From Sphaerobacter sp. (GTDB taxonomy: Bacteria > Chloroflexota > Chloroflexia > Thermomicrobiales > Thermomicrobiaceae), in NCBI RefSeq assembly GCF_019683595.1, contig NZ_JADGHZ010000014.1, forward strand, positions 1 to 40,694: DNA of 40,694 bases, written 5' to 3'. The position numbers were made by a program, and so were the translations under genes. The notes beneath the pieces were generated by a model that was not told the DNA's origin, made no database searches, and saw only the letters and a list, made by a program, of their open reading frames with translations. Positions 15,576-24,244 of this stretch are shown piece by piece (positions within the stretch are counted from its first letter, which is position 1; each line of letters begins with the position of its first letter).

Positions 15576-16514
15576 CTAGAGCCGCGTGTGGGGATCAAGC
15601 ACATCGCGCAGGCCATCTCCGAGCAAGTTGAAGCCGAGCACCAGGCATGAGATGAAGAGGCCTGGGTACAGCGACATCCAGGGCGCATCGCGCAGGAAGG
15701 TGCGCGAATCGCTCAGGATACTGCCGAGGGTTGGCACCTCGGGGGGAACGCCCACCCCCAGGAAGTTGAGGCTCGACTCCGCCAGGATGGCCGCGGCAAG
15801 AATGAAGGTCTGCTGCACCAGCACTGGTGTCATGCTGTTCGGTACCAGATGGCGGATCATGATCCGGAAGTCACTCAACCCGAGCGACCGGGCCGCCTGT
15901 ACGTAGTCCAGCTCGCGCAAGGACAGGACTGTCGCACGCGCCACACGCGCGCAGCGCGGCGTGTACACGATCCCCAGGGCGATGATGATGTTCAGCAGCC
16001 GCGGCCCGAGGATGGCCATGATACCGATCGCCAGGAGGATTGCCGGAAAGGCCATCAGGGCATCCATGACCCGCATCAATGGACTATCGAGCCGGGGATA
16101 GTAGGCGGCAAGGGTACCAACGGTGAGTCCGGTAACCCCGGTGAGCACCGCGATGACGAAGCCGACCAAGATCGAGATGCGGCCGCCGTAGAGAACGCGC
16201 GTGAAGATGTCGCGGCCGAAGTCGTCGGTGCCGAACGGGTGCTCAGCCGACGGTCCCTGGAGAATGGCGGTCGGCGACATCGCGTTCGGCGGGGTATCGG
16301 TCAACAGCGGCGCGCCGAGCGACAGCACCACAATCAGGAGTGTCAACGCCAGGCCGATGAGCGTCGATCGACTGCGCCGCAGCCGCCGAAGCAACCGGCG
16401 GCGGGGGGAATGAGCCGGCCACGTGGTCCTGACCGACGGTGCGGTTGCACTGCTGGTGGCTCTGGCAGTCATGCGCTCCCTGCCTTCCCGCTCTCCCCTC
16501 TCCACACCGGTCAT
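15576..16514 (-). CDS. Dipeptide/oligopeptide-type ABC transporter permease (DppC/OppC)
   Basis: This is a 312-residue permease. After an Arg-rich cytoplasmic N-terminus (RRRLLRRLRRSRSTLIGL, about 38-55) come an extracellular segment with HPFGTDDFGRDIFTRVLYGGR, the DppC hallmark, and the EAA loop YVQAARSLGLSDFRIMIRHLVPNSM. The C-terminus LGFNLLGDGLRDVLDPHTRL is also typical. The ATG at 16514 overlaps the upstream permease stop (ATGA). A second ATG at 16472, also with a GGGAG site, would shorten it by 14 residues. The substrate class includes peptides, nickel and glycosides. Confidence 0.9.
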   Translation of the reverse strand: MTGVERGEREGRERMTARATSSATAPSVRTTWPAHSPRRRLLRRLRRSRSTLIGLALTLLIVVLSLGAPLLTDTPPNAMSPTAILQGPSAEHPFGTDDFGRDIFTRVLYGGRISILVGFVIAVLTGVTGLTVGTLAAYYPRLDSPLMRVMDALMAFPAILLAIGIMAILGPRLLNIIIALGIVYTPRCARVARATVLSLRELDYVQAARSLGLSDFRIMIRHLVPNSMTPVLVQQTFILAAAILAESSLNFLGVGVPPEVPTLGSILSDSRTFLRDAPWMSLYPGLFISCLVLGFNLLGDGLRDVLDPHTRL

Positions 16515-17455
16515 GAGTAGCGGATGCGCGGGTCGATCCAGCCGTAGAGAAGGTCAACCACCAAGTTTACGAACAGGTACAGCATGGTGACCAACAGGAT
16601 GCCGCCCTGCACCACGGGGTAATCCCGGCGGTTGACCGCATCGATCACGAGCCGGCCGACACCCGGGAGGTTGAAGACCGTCTCGGTGATGACGCTTCCC
16701 GAGAGCAACTCACCCGCCGTGAGTCCGAGGATGGTGGCAATCGGAACGAGCGCGTTGCGGAAGGCATGGCTCAGGATCACCACCCGCTCGCGCAGGCCCT
16801 TGGCCTGTGCGGTCCGCATGTAGTCCTGCCGGAGCACGTCGAGCATGCTCGAGCGCGTCATGCGCGCGATCAATGCGGTGTACGCCAAGCCGAGTGCGAA
16901 GCCGGGCAATGCAAGGTGCCGCAGGAACGCGCGCGGCCCTTCCGAGAGTGGAGCGTACCCACCGGTCGGAAACCAGCCGAGCTTGACAGAGAAGAAGAAG
17001 ATCATGTTGAGAGCCAACCAAAAGATGGGGATTGAGATGCCGAGAATGGCGAGCAGCATGATGCCCCAGTCGGTGAACCGGCCATGCCGCACGCTGGCGA
17101 TAACGCCGGCGGTGATCCCGATGGTCGCGGCCACCACCAGCGCAAATGCGGACAGGCTTAGCGTCACGGGCAGCCGCTCGCGGAGTGCCTTCGACACCGG
17201 CTGGTGAAGGAAATACGACTGCCCGAGGTCGCCACGCAGTGCGTCGGAGTACCAGTTCACCAGGCGTTGCAGCAGCGGCTGATCCAGGTTGAGCTCCTCC
17301 CGGAGCTTCTGCGTCGCTTCAGCGGTTGCTTCCGGGCCCAGCATGGTCGCCACCGGATCCCCGGGGATCAGATAGATCATGAAGAAGATGAGCAGCGATA
17401 CGACCAGCAGGGTCGGGATGAAGGCCGCCAGCCGCCGTGCGATGTAGATCGCCAT
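16511..17455 (-). CDS. Dipeptide/oligopeptide-type ABC transporter permease (DppB/OppB)
   Basis: The permease has 314 residues and opens with ARRLAAFIPTLLVVSLLIFF and LIPGDPVATMLG, the OppB/DppB start. It continues with LGISIPIFWLALNMIFFFS and the EAA loop DYMRTAQAKGLRERVVILSHAFRNAL, and ends VVDLLYGWIDPRIRYS. It follows the binding-protein gene after 85 bases that contain an 11-bp hairpin, and it overlaps the oppC-type gene by four bases. No DppD/DppF-type ATPase is encoded anywhere in the window. Confidence 0.92.
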   Translation of the reverse strand: MAIYIARRLAAFIPTLLVVSLLIFFMIYLIPGDPVATMLGPEATAEATQKLREELNLDQPLLQRLVNWYSDALRGDLGQSYFLHQPVSKALRERLPVTLSLSAFALVVAATIGITAGVIASVRHGRFTDWGIMLLAILGISIPIFWLALNMIFFFSVKLGWFPTGGYAPLSEGPRAFLRHLALPGFALGLAYTALIARMTRSSMLDVLRQDYMRTAQAKGLRERVVILSHAFRNALVPIATILGLTAGELLSGSVITETVFNLPGVGRLVIDAVNRRDYPVVQGGILLVTMLYLFVNLVVDLLYGWIDPRIRYS

Positions 17456-17487
17456 TCAGTGCGTCCTTCCCGCTCACGAGCGGTGCA

Positions 17488-17533
17488 CGCGGCGCGGGTT
17501 CGCGGTACGCTTCCTCATCCATCCCGCGCCGCG
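17488..17533 (-). terminator. 11-bp GC hairpin between the Opp binding protein and its permeases
   Basis: CGCGGCGCGGG (17488-17498) pairs perfectly with CCCGCGCCGCG (17523-17533) around a 24-base loop, just after the binding-protein stop at 17541. No T-run follows. Like the hairpins at 10656 and 33049, it may set high binding-protein and lower permease mRNA. Confidence 0.6.
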
Positions 17534-17540
17534 CGCCAGC

Positions 17541-19274
17541 CTAGTCTTCCCGCCAGCAGGACCAGAAGCGGGAGGTGTTGTACCAGGGCTTGTAGCCCTT
17601 GATGTCCGAGCGGATTGCCGCCAGGCCAAAGGTGTCGACCGTCTTGATACCGGTGACGTCCTCGTACCAGATGCGCTGGACCTCCTCGAAGGCCTTCTTG
17701 CGATCCTCCAGTGTCGTTGCCTGCATGGCGTCCTGGAACGCCTTGGTCATGTCTGGGTTGTTATAGCCTGCCCCCGCATCGGCCCCGCCGCCTCCGTAGA
17801 AGGCGGCAAAGGCGTCCGGCGCGAACATGCCCTGGGACAGGTAACCGGTGACACTCAAATGCCAATCCGGCTCCTTCCAGCGGGCCTGCTGCGCCGGCCA
17901 GTCGAGGATGTCAACCCGCGTGTTCATCCCGATCGCCTTGAGCTGCTCGGCCGCAGTCACGATGCACTTGTACATGTAGTCGTAATTGCGGTTGGTGAGG
18001 AGCACCACCTCTTCACCGTTGTAGCCCGCTTCCTGGAGGAACTGCTTCGCCTTCTCGGGGTTCTTCTGGTTGTACAGCTCGGCGCCGACCTCGGTGTGCC
18101 ACGGTGACGAGCTGAACCAGAGCGAGGGCTGCACGCGATAGAACTCCTTGCGCCCGTTCGTGATGGCTTGGCCCAGCGCGTCGATGTCAAGCGCCGCCTG
18201 AACCGCCCGGCGGAACGCCAGGTTGCTCGTGAGCGGATTCCGGAAGTTGAACAGGATCACGACCCACCGCTGGTCCTCGATAATGTAGGGTGTGATGTCC
18301 GGGTTCTGGTCGAGCCGGTCATAGTCAGTGGTTGGAGGTGCCGCGGCGTAGTCGTACTCGCCCGTCTCCAGCCCGGCCACACGCGCGGCCGACTCGGGCA
18401 CCGGGTAGAGATAGATCTCGTCGAAGTACGGGATCTTCCCACCGCCAAGGCCATCGACTTCTGTCCCGAGCGGCTGGTAGTCCTCGAAGCGCACCACCTT
18501 CAGGTACTGGTCGGGCTTCCACTCCGCGAACTTGTATGGTCCGGTGCCAATCATGTCGGCGTCGGTGAGCTTTCCTGCCTCCTTCCCCTCGATGACCTCC
18601 TTGGGGAAGATGACCAACGTGCCGACCGGATAGGCCAACGCGTCGAGCAGGGTCATGGTCGCGTAGGAGAGCCGGAACACGACGGTGTAGTCGTCCGGCG
18701 CCTCGTACGACTCGATCATCTCAAAGGAACTCTTGCGGGCAGTCACGGCAAGGAAGCGCTCGGTAGAGGCAAGAACGTCCTCACTCGTCATCTCCTTGCC
18801 GTTGTGGAACTTGACGCCCTTCCGCAGCGCGAAGGTGTAAGTGAGCCCGTCGTCGCTGACTTCCCAGCGCTCGGCCAGAACGGGGATGATCTCGTAGTTC
18901 TCGGCATATGCGACCAGGGTCTCGTGCCAGAACAGTACTGCCTCGCGCGCTGCGGCAGCCAGGGTGATGGCCAGATCGAGCGTCGGCGGCGCACTCTCTA
19001 CCGCGGCCCGGAACACGCCCCCGTACTTCCCGGGGCCGACCTGCTCAGTCTCCCCAGAACCTGCCTCCGGGGTCCCGGCAGGTTCGGTCGTTGCGGTCGT
19101 CGACCCGGCTCCCGCCCCGCCCGAGGTAGCCTCGGCGGTGGGAGCGCCCTCGCTCGTGCCCTCGCCACCACATGCAGCCAGGAGGGTAGTGGCTGCCGAC
19201 GCGACCACGCCCACACTTCCGAGCTGGAGCAGTCTCCGACGCGTCATTCGAGCCCGCTGTCGATCTCCCGTCAT
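17541..19274 (-). CDS. ABC transporter substrate-binding lipoprotein (Opp/Dpp family 5, Tat-type signal)
   Basis: The protein has 577 residues. The N-terminus TRRRLLQLGSVGVVAS leading to LLAAC is a twin-arginine-type lipoprotein signal. A Gly/Ala/Thr/Glu-rich linker follows. The SBP_bac_5 core is clear: LAERWEVSDDGLTYTFALRKGVKFHNGKEMTSEDV, GTGPYKFAEWKPDQ and NPLTSNLAFRRAVQAALDIDAL. The start is the ATG at 19274, with GAGGAGG six bases upstream; a longer frame to 19301 lacks support. It lies between the PLP lyase and the two permeases and should deliver the pathway substrate. Export in folded form by Tat is inferred from the RR motif. Confidence 0.9.
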   Translation of the reverse strand: MTGDRQRARMTRRRLLQLGSVGVVASAATTLLAACGGEGTSEGAPTAEATSGGAGAGSTTATTEPAGTPEAGSGETEQVGPGKYGGVFRAAVESAPPTLDLAITLAAAAREAVLFWHETLVAYAENYEIIPVLAERWEVSDDGLTYTFALRKGVKFHNGKEMTSEDVLASTERFLAVTARKSSFEMIESYEAPDDYTVVFRLSYATMTLLDALAYPVGTLVIFPKEVIEGKEAGKLTDADMIGTGPYKFAEWKPDQYLKVVRFEDYQPLGTEVDGLGGGKIPYFDEIYLYPVPESAARVAGLETGEYDYAAAPPTTDYDRLDQNPDITPYIIEDQRWVVILFNFRNPLTSNLAFRRAVQAALDIDALGQAITNGRKEFYRVQPSLWFSSSPWHTEVGAELYNQKNPEKAKQFLQEAGYNGEEVVLLTNRNYDYMYKCIVTAAEQLKAIGMNTRVDILDWPAQQARWKEPDWHLSVTGYLSQGMFAPDAFAAFYGGGGADAGAGYNNPDMTKAFQDAMQATTLEDRKKAFEEVQRIWYEDVTGIKTVDTFGLAAIRSDIKGYKPWYNTSRFWSCWRED

Positions 19275-19449
19275 TGGCGTCCTCCTCAGCTCGCTCCTCA
19301 CTGCTCACCGGACGATCTCAATAGCTCCCCACCCGCACGCCGCTCGCGCACACTACTCGCACCCTGACCGGCACCCCCTTTCACGTCCTCCAGGAGGGGC
19401 AATCGAAGGTTCACCCTGACGGTGGCACCCAAGGCACCTCATGAGATGC

Positions 19450-20721
19450 CTAGCTGTACATCGCTTCTCTCCCGGCGCCGTCGATCTGGCCCCTGTCGAC
19501 GAGATCCACCACCGCACGCAGGTCCGCCAGGTAGGTATCGATGAACGCGTCGTGGCCGGGAGAGAGCATGACGTGGATACCCGGCGGCCGACGCTGCGGA
19601 TGGACGAACCAGCCGCGCGCTTCCATACCCGCGGCGACGGCAGCCATGTCGCGCTCCGGCGACCCGAACGCGAACACGCTCATCACCGGCTCGCCAAAGA
19701 CCTGGAAGCCGGGGATCGCCCGGATGCCCGCTTGCAGCCGGGTGGCAGCGCGCATGGCCTGCTGGGTCAGCCGCACATACCCCTCTTCACCGAGGTACTG
19801 CATGACCGCCCACCCAGCGGCTATCGCCCCGCCCGGCCGGGACCCGGCTAGCGTCGGAGTCGAGTAGATCCCCGAGGGCCAATCGGTAAACCGCACCCCC
19901 TGGTACTGATAGATGTCCGCATCGCGGCAGAGTAAGACGGAGGCACCCCGCGCCGCGAAGCCGAACTTGTGCAAGTCCGCCGAGATCGTCGTGACCCCGG
20001 GAACGCGAAAGTCGAAGGGCGTAATCGGGGTGCCGAGGCGTTCGAGAAACGGCAGGAAGTAGCCACCGACGCAGGCGTCCACGTGGAAACTGATGCGCCG
20101 CTCGGCCGCGATTTCCGCCATCTCCGAGATTGGATCGATCATCCCAAAGGGGTAATTCGGCGCAGAACCGACGAGGAGCACGGTGTTGTCGGTGACGGCG
20201 TCTCGATAGGCGTCGAGATCGAGCTGGAAGTCTGGCCCGACCGGGGTGCGGATCGCCTTCAGCCCCAGGTAGTGCGCGCCCTTATTGAACGCGGGATGCG
20301 CGGTCTCGGGGAGGACGATTTCGGGCTCAGTGATCTCGGGATGCTCGGCCCGGGCCTTGTCACGGGCGATCTTGAGCGCAAGGATGATGCTCTCTGTGCC
20401 GCCGGAGGTGATGTTCCCCAACGCGTGTTCGCCGTGGAGCAAAGCGGCAGTCATCGCGACTACCTCGCGCTCAAAGCGGTCGATGCTGGGGAACGCACGT
20501 GGCGACAGGCCATTCTCCGAGAAGAAGCGCAGGTAGGCTTCCTTGGCCACGGCCACCACGTCGTCGCCGGGGAGATAGACCAGGGCTGCCACCCGGCCCT
20601 GCTGCCATTGCACATCCGCCTGCCGGGCTTCGTCCATCGTGGCCCAGATGGCGCTCGGACTGCGCCCAGCCTTCGGAAGCTGGACGGACGCCGCCGCGTG
20701 GGCTGGAGAAACCTGCCGCAT
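19450..20721 (-). CDS. Group II PLP-dependent lyase/decarboxylase (sphingosine-1-phosphate lyase-like)
   Basis: The protein has 423 residues. The fold type I core shows GNITSGGTESIILALKIAR (about 102-120), H142 (stacking on the pyridine ring), FHVDACVGGYFLPF (D215) and ISADLHKFGFAARGASVLL, where K252 binds PLP after H251. This order and the DLHKFGF-A-RGAS wording fit sphingosine-1-phosphate lyase and the related glutamate/tyrosine decarboxylase group. It may break a C-C bond (retro-aldol) or decarboxylate. The start is the ATG at 20721, with AGGAGGG seven bases upstream. It is the first gene after the promoter at 20959-20988 and leads the opp-Gfo operon, so it probably performs an early step on the imported compound. 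Confidence 0.85.
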   Translation of the reverse strand: MRQVSPAHAAASVQLPKAGRSPSAIWATMDEARQADVQWQQGRVAALVYLPGDDVVAVAKEAYLRFFSENGLSPRAFPSIDRFEREVVAMTAALLHGEHALGNITSGGTESIILALKIARDKARAEHPEITEPEIVLPETAHPAFNKGAHYLGLKAIRTPVGPDFQLDLDAYRDAVTDNTVLLVGSAPNYPFGMIDPISEMAEIAAERRISFHVDACVGGYFLPFLERLGTPITPFDFRVPGVTTISADLHKFGFAARGASVLLCRDADIYQYQGVRFTDWPSGIYSTPTLAGSRPGGAIAAGWAVMQYLGEEGYVRLTQQAMRAATRLQAGIRAIPGFQVFGEPVMSVFAFGSPERDMAAVAAGMEARGWFVHPQRRPPGIHVMLSPGHDAFIDTYLADLRAVVDLVDRGQIDGAGREAMYS

Positions 20722-20958
20722 GCCTGCTCCCTCCTGCTCCACGCAATGGCCATCAACTCAGCCCTCAGCGACTCGACCACCAACGGGGTGACCGAGAGGG
20801 CGACCCGACAGCAAAGCCCGCCCGCAACGAGTGGCAGGCTGACCGCACCGGCGGGAGGCATCTCCCTCAGCCGCCCGCGCCATGCGACGACGAACGTCGC
20901 GGTGCCGAGTAGACGGTCTTGCGTTCCCTGGAGCAACACGGTTACACTTGGCAACGGC

Positions 20959-20988
20959 AGTATAGAGCGGAGTCAACAGCGTTGTCAA
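20959..20988 (-). promoter_or_regulatory. Sigma-70-type promoter for the PLP lyase-opp-Gfo operon
   Basis: On the minus strand TTGACA (20988-20983), an 18-base spacer and TATACT (20964-20959) form a near-consensus promoter about 230 bases before the lyase start. Within the spacer a second TTGACT lies 12 bases after the first TTGACA, and CAAC-N3-GTTG is a short palindrome. This would suit binding by the divergent IclR regulator. The rest of the 344-base intergenic region shows no gene. Confidence 0.65.
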
Positions 20989-21065
20989 TGCCCGCGACGG
21001 GTACACCGGCCACCCCGGCGCGGTGTCCCGCCGTGCATGGAGAGGGAGGAAGACGGGGTTCAGCG

Positions 21066-21887
21066 ATGGGCGACACCGAGAGAGACGCGTTCGTGACCGA
21101 TGACAACTCCATGGTTTACACCGGCGTCACTGCGGTCGAACGCGCGATGCTGATCATTGAACTACTTTCACGCTCCCCACATGGGGCAACCGTAACGGAC
21201 CTCAGCAGGGCACTGGGAACCAACAAGGGGGTCGTACATCGCATCCTGGCCAGCCTGGGGACCAATGGCTATGTCTCAAAAGATGACCGCACTCAGCACT
21301 ATCGGCTCACGAGCAAGCTGCTCGGTCTGGCATTCCGGCACGTGCGCTCGATGGAGATGTACGACCTGGTTCAGCCGATCCTGCGGAGGCTGGCGCAGGA
21401 GTCGGGGGAGCTGGCCGAGTTGAACTGGGTACAGCACGGGCGCTTGGTACTGGTGGCCAAGGCCGAGAGCCCACGGCGCGTAAAGGTGGTCGACTACTTC
21501 GGAGAAGAGCTCATCCTCCACGCCACGGCCGGCGGCAAGGCGTGGCTCGCCAATCTGCCGGAGGAGGAAGCCCTCCGCATTCTGCTTGAGCGGGGTACGC
21601 CGAAGCTCGGGGAACACACCATCACCGACTTGACTGAGCTGCAACGCGAGTTCCGCAAGATCCGCGAGCAGGGCTACGCGGTGAATGACCAGGAGTCTGC
21701 CGATGAAGTCGTGGCGGTGGCCGCGCCCGTCTGGGTCAACAGCCCCAAGCGCCAGGTGGTCGGGGCAGTCAGCGTCGTATCACCCGCCTACCGGGCCGTC
21801 CACCGGAACCCGCGGATCATCGAGTTGACCATCGCCGCTGCCAATGAGATCGGCGACGTGTGGCCGTTCGTCGGGTTGGAGCACTGA
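21066..21887 (+). CDS. IclR-family transcriptional regulator
   Basis: The protein has 273 residues. A winged helix at about 18-80 (AVERAMLIIELLSRSPHGATVTDLSRALG, then KGVVHRILASLGTNGYV) precedes the IclR effector domain. That domain has LILHATAGGKAWLANLPEEEA, YAVNDQESADEVVAVAAPV and GAVSVVSPAYR, all standard. The ATG at 21066 is chosen because the upstream frame lacks family resemblance; the ribosome site is weak and a GTG at 21094 is possible. It lies between divergent operons and ends 25 bases before the phosphotriesterase-family gene. It probably controls both units in response to the pathway substrate, as IclR proteins usually do for catabolic clusters. Confidence 0.9.
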   Translation: MGDTERDAFVTDDNSMVYTGVTAVERAMLIIELLSRSPHGATVTDLSRALGTNKGVVHRILASLGTNGYVSKDDRTQHYRLTSKLLGLAFRHVRSMEMYDLVQPILRRLAQESGELAELNWVQHGRLVLVAKAESPRRVKVVDYFGEELILHATAGGKAWLANLPEEEALRILLERGTPKLGEHTITDLTELQREFRKIREQGYAVNDQESADEVVAVAAPVWVNSPKRQVVGAVSVVSPAYRAVHRNPRIIELTIAAANEIGDVWPFVGLEH

Positions 21888-21912
21888 CCGGCGCGAGAGA
21901 GGGAGGTTGCCC

Positions 21913-22830
21913 ATGGGCGGCACGGTCATGACCGTCCGAGGTCCGGTCTCGGGGAGCGACCTGGGGATCACGCTCCCTCACGAGCACCTTCAGATCGACC
22001 TGTATCGCATGAGCCGGAATCGGGATGGCTACGTCGATGACCTCGGCCTCGCGATCATCGAGGCCCGGCAGTTCGCCGAAGCGGGCGGCCGCACCATGGT
22101 CGACCTCACCACCGACTGCATCGGGCGCGACCCCCTGATGCTCCGCCAGGTCGCGGAGGAAACTGGCCTCAACATCATCATGGGCTGCGGCTACTACCGC
22201 AACCCGTACATCGACGAGTCAGTCAACAAGACATCCGTGCGAGCCATCACCCAGTGGATCGTCGATGAGATTGAGCATGGCGTCCGGGATACCGGCATCC
22301 GGCCCGGTGTGATCGGCGAGTGCGGCGTTGAACGCGAGTGGGTGACCCCACTGGAAGAGCGCGCGCTGCGTGGAGCAGCCCGGGCGCAGCGCATTACCGG
22401 GCTCCCGATGTCGCTCCATGCCACCCGCTCACCAATCGGGTTGGAGCTGCTCACCATCCTCGAGGAAGAAGGCGCCGACCTGCGACGGGTGGCTCTCTCC
22501 CACTGCGACAACTATCCCCACCCCGACTTTCACGAGGCAGTCGCCAAGCGCCAGGCATACGTCGAGTTCGACCGACACGACCCGCGCTGGCCGTGGGAGC
22601 AAGAGCGGCGTGTCGCCAACATCCGAGAACTGGCCCGGCGTGGCTACCTCCATCAGATCCTCATCTCTCACGACATCTGCCACATCTCAGAGCGGGCGGC
22701 CTATGGCGGTCCGGGGTACTGCTACGTCCTCGAGGGGGTTGTCCCGATGCTGCGGGACGCCGGTTTCTCCGAGGAAGAGATTCACATCATCCTCGTCGAG
22801 AATCCCAGGCGATGGCTCACGGGGGAATGA
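21913..22830 (+). CDS. Phosphotriesterase-family metal-dependent hydrolase (PHP/lactonase-like)
   Basis: The protein has 305 residues and a binuclear TIM-barrel. Metal ligands are visible in order: LPHEHLQID (H23, H25), GVIGECG (E136), SLHAT (H169), LSHCDN (H197) and ISHDICH (D254). Classical phosphotriesterase has a carboxylated lysine bridging the metals. Here the aligned residue is Glu136, as in the E. coli phosphotriesterase homology protein. Related enzymes are lactonases or esterases. The start ATG has GGGAGG six bases upstream. The context of aminotransferase, transketolase and amidase suggests hydrolysis of a lactone or amide intermediate. Confidence 0.85.
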   Translation: MGGTVMTVRGPVSGSDLGITLPHEHLQIDLYRMSRNRDGYVDDLGLAIIEARQFAEAGGRTMVDLTTDCIGRDPLMLRQVAEETGLNIIMGCGYYRNPYIDESVNKTSVRAITQWIVDEIEHGVRDTGIRPGVIGECGVEREWVTPLEERALRGAARAQRITGLPMSLHATRSPIGLELLTILEEEGADLRRVALSHCDNYPHPDFHEAVAKRQAYVEFDRHDPRWPWEQERRVANIRELARRGYLHQILISHDICHISERAAYGGPGYCYVLEGVVPMLRDAGFSEEEIHIILVENPRRWLTGE

Positions 22831-22906
22831 ATCGGTCGCGGCGTCGCAGCAGGGCGACACCGCCGGAGCCCTGGCGCGGGGCATGTGCTGAGGAGGTACG
22901 GGGCTC

Positions 22907-24145
22907 GTGCAAACGCATACCTATACGCGCAATGCCACGCTCGTAGGGAGAGCCAAGCGCGTCGTGCCGGGCGGCGTATACGGCCACCAGTCAGCCGCGC
23001 GGCTGCCGGACGGCTTTCCGCAGTTCTTCGCGCGCGGCGAGGGAAGCCGGGTCTGGGACGTCGACGGAAACGAGTACATCGACTACATGTGCGCGTTCGG
23101 GCCGATCGTGCTCGGGCACCGGCACGAGGCGGTCGAGCGCGCAGTCGACGAGCAGCGACGTGCCGGCGCGTGCTTCAACGGACCAACGGAGTACTGGGTG
23201 CACCTGGCCGAGTTACTCGTCGAGATCACCCCGCACGCGGACTGGGCGTGGTTCGCCAAGAACGGCACGGACGCGACCACGTTCGCGGTCATGCTCGCAC
23301 GGGCACACACGGGCAAGAAGCAATTGCTGCGCGCGCGCGGTGCCTACCACGGGTCAGCCCCGTGGTGCACGCCGAGGTCGGCGGGTGTGACGCCCGAGGA
23401 CCAGGCCAACCAGATCTTCTACACGTACAACGACCTCGACAGTGTCCGCCAGGCGGTCGCGCAGGCCGGCGACGACCTGGCCGCCATTATCGTCAGCCCC
23501 TTCCGCCACGACGCCTGGTTCGATCAGGAAGAGGTCGATCCGGCGTTCGCCCGCGGCGTGCGGGAGTTGTGCGACGAAACCGGCGCGGTCCTCATCCTCG
23601 ACGACGTGCGCGCCGGTTTCCGCATCGACCTCGGAGGGAGCTGGGTACCCATCGGCGTCGCGCCAGACGTCTCCGCCTACTCCAAGGCCATCGCCAACGG
23701 CTATCCCCTCGCGGCCGTTGTCGGCCGCGAGGAGCTGCGGGCCGCGGCGGAGGAAGTGTTCATGACCGGTTCATTCTGGTTCGCCGGCGCGGAGATGGCG
23801 GCAGCCGTTGCCACGATCCAGACGCTGCGCGCTACCAACGCCATCGCGCACATGAAGCGCATCGGGCAGATGCTGCGGGACGGACTCGACGCACAGGCCC
23901 GGGCGCACGGTCTGCGCATCCGTCAGACCGGGCCGGTTCAGATCCCATTCCTCACCTTCGTGAGCGACCAGCACTTCGAGCGGTCTTTCACCTTCAGTTC
24001 CGAGGCAGCCAAGCGAGGCGTCTACCTGCACCCGTGGCACAACTGGTTCTTGTCCGCTGCCCACACGGAGGAAGATGTGGCGGCCACGCTGGAGATCACT
24101 GACATCGCGTTCCAGGTGGTGCGGCAGGTCCACGGCGAGGGATGA
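22907..24145 (+). CDS. Class III aminotransferase, glutamate-1-semialdehyde mutase-like
   Basis: The protein has 412 residues. Landmarks are VVPGGVYGHQS at the start, KNGTDATTFAVMLARAHTGK (about 118-137), GAYHGS (145-150), LILDDVRAGFRIDLGGS (D232) and SAYSKAIANGYPLAAVVG, with K260 as the PLP lysine. The N-terminus and the DDVRAGFR segment resemble glutamate-1-semialdehyde 2,1-aminomutase relatives. Many of these are catabolic transaminases and have no role in haem synthesis. No hem gene is near. The start is a GTG at 22907, with AGGAGGT nine bases upstream. It is co-directional with the phosphotriesterase-family gene (76-base gap) and the transketolase. Confidence 0.88.
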   Translation: MQTHTYTRNATLVGRAKRVVPGGVYGHQSAARLPDGFPQFFARGEGSRVWDVDGNEYIDYMCAFGPIVLGHRHEAVERAVDEQRRAGACFNGPTEYWVHLAELLVEITPHADWAWFAKNGTDATTFAVMLARAHTGKKQLLRARGAYHGSAPWCTPRSAGVTPEDQANQIFYTYNDLDSVRQAVAQAGDDLAAIIVSPFRHDAWFDQEEVDPAFARGVRELCDETGAVLILDDVRAGFRIDLGGSWVPIGVAPDVSAYSKAIANGYPLAAVVGREELRAAAEEVFMTGSFWFAGAEMAAAVATIQTLRATNAIAHMKRIGQMLRDGLDAQARAHGLRIRQTGPVQIPFLTFVSDQHFERSFTFSSEAAKRGVYLHPWHNWFLSAAHTEEDVAATLEITDIAFQVVRQVHGEG

Positions 24146-24244
24146 CCTCCCCGGGGAGGGGCGACTCAATGGTCAACCACGGAGAAGCTGAGGACGGGAA
24201 CGGGCGTGCACCGAAGTGAGCACAATTCGAGAGAAGGTGAAGCG

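Noticed and set aside
22907-24145. Haem-synthesis HemL (true glutamate-1-semialdehyde aminomutase)
   Set aside because: No other hem gene is near, and the operon is catabolic with an IclR regulator and an amidase.
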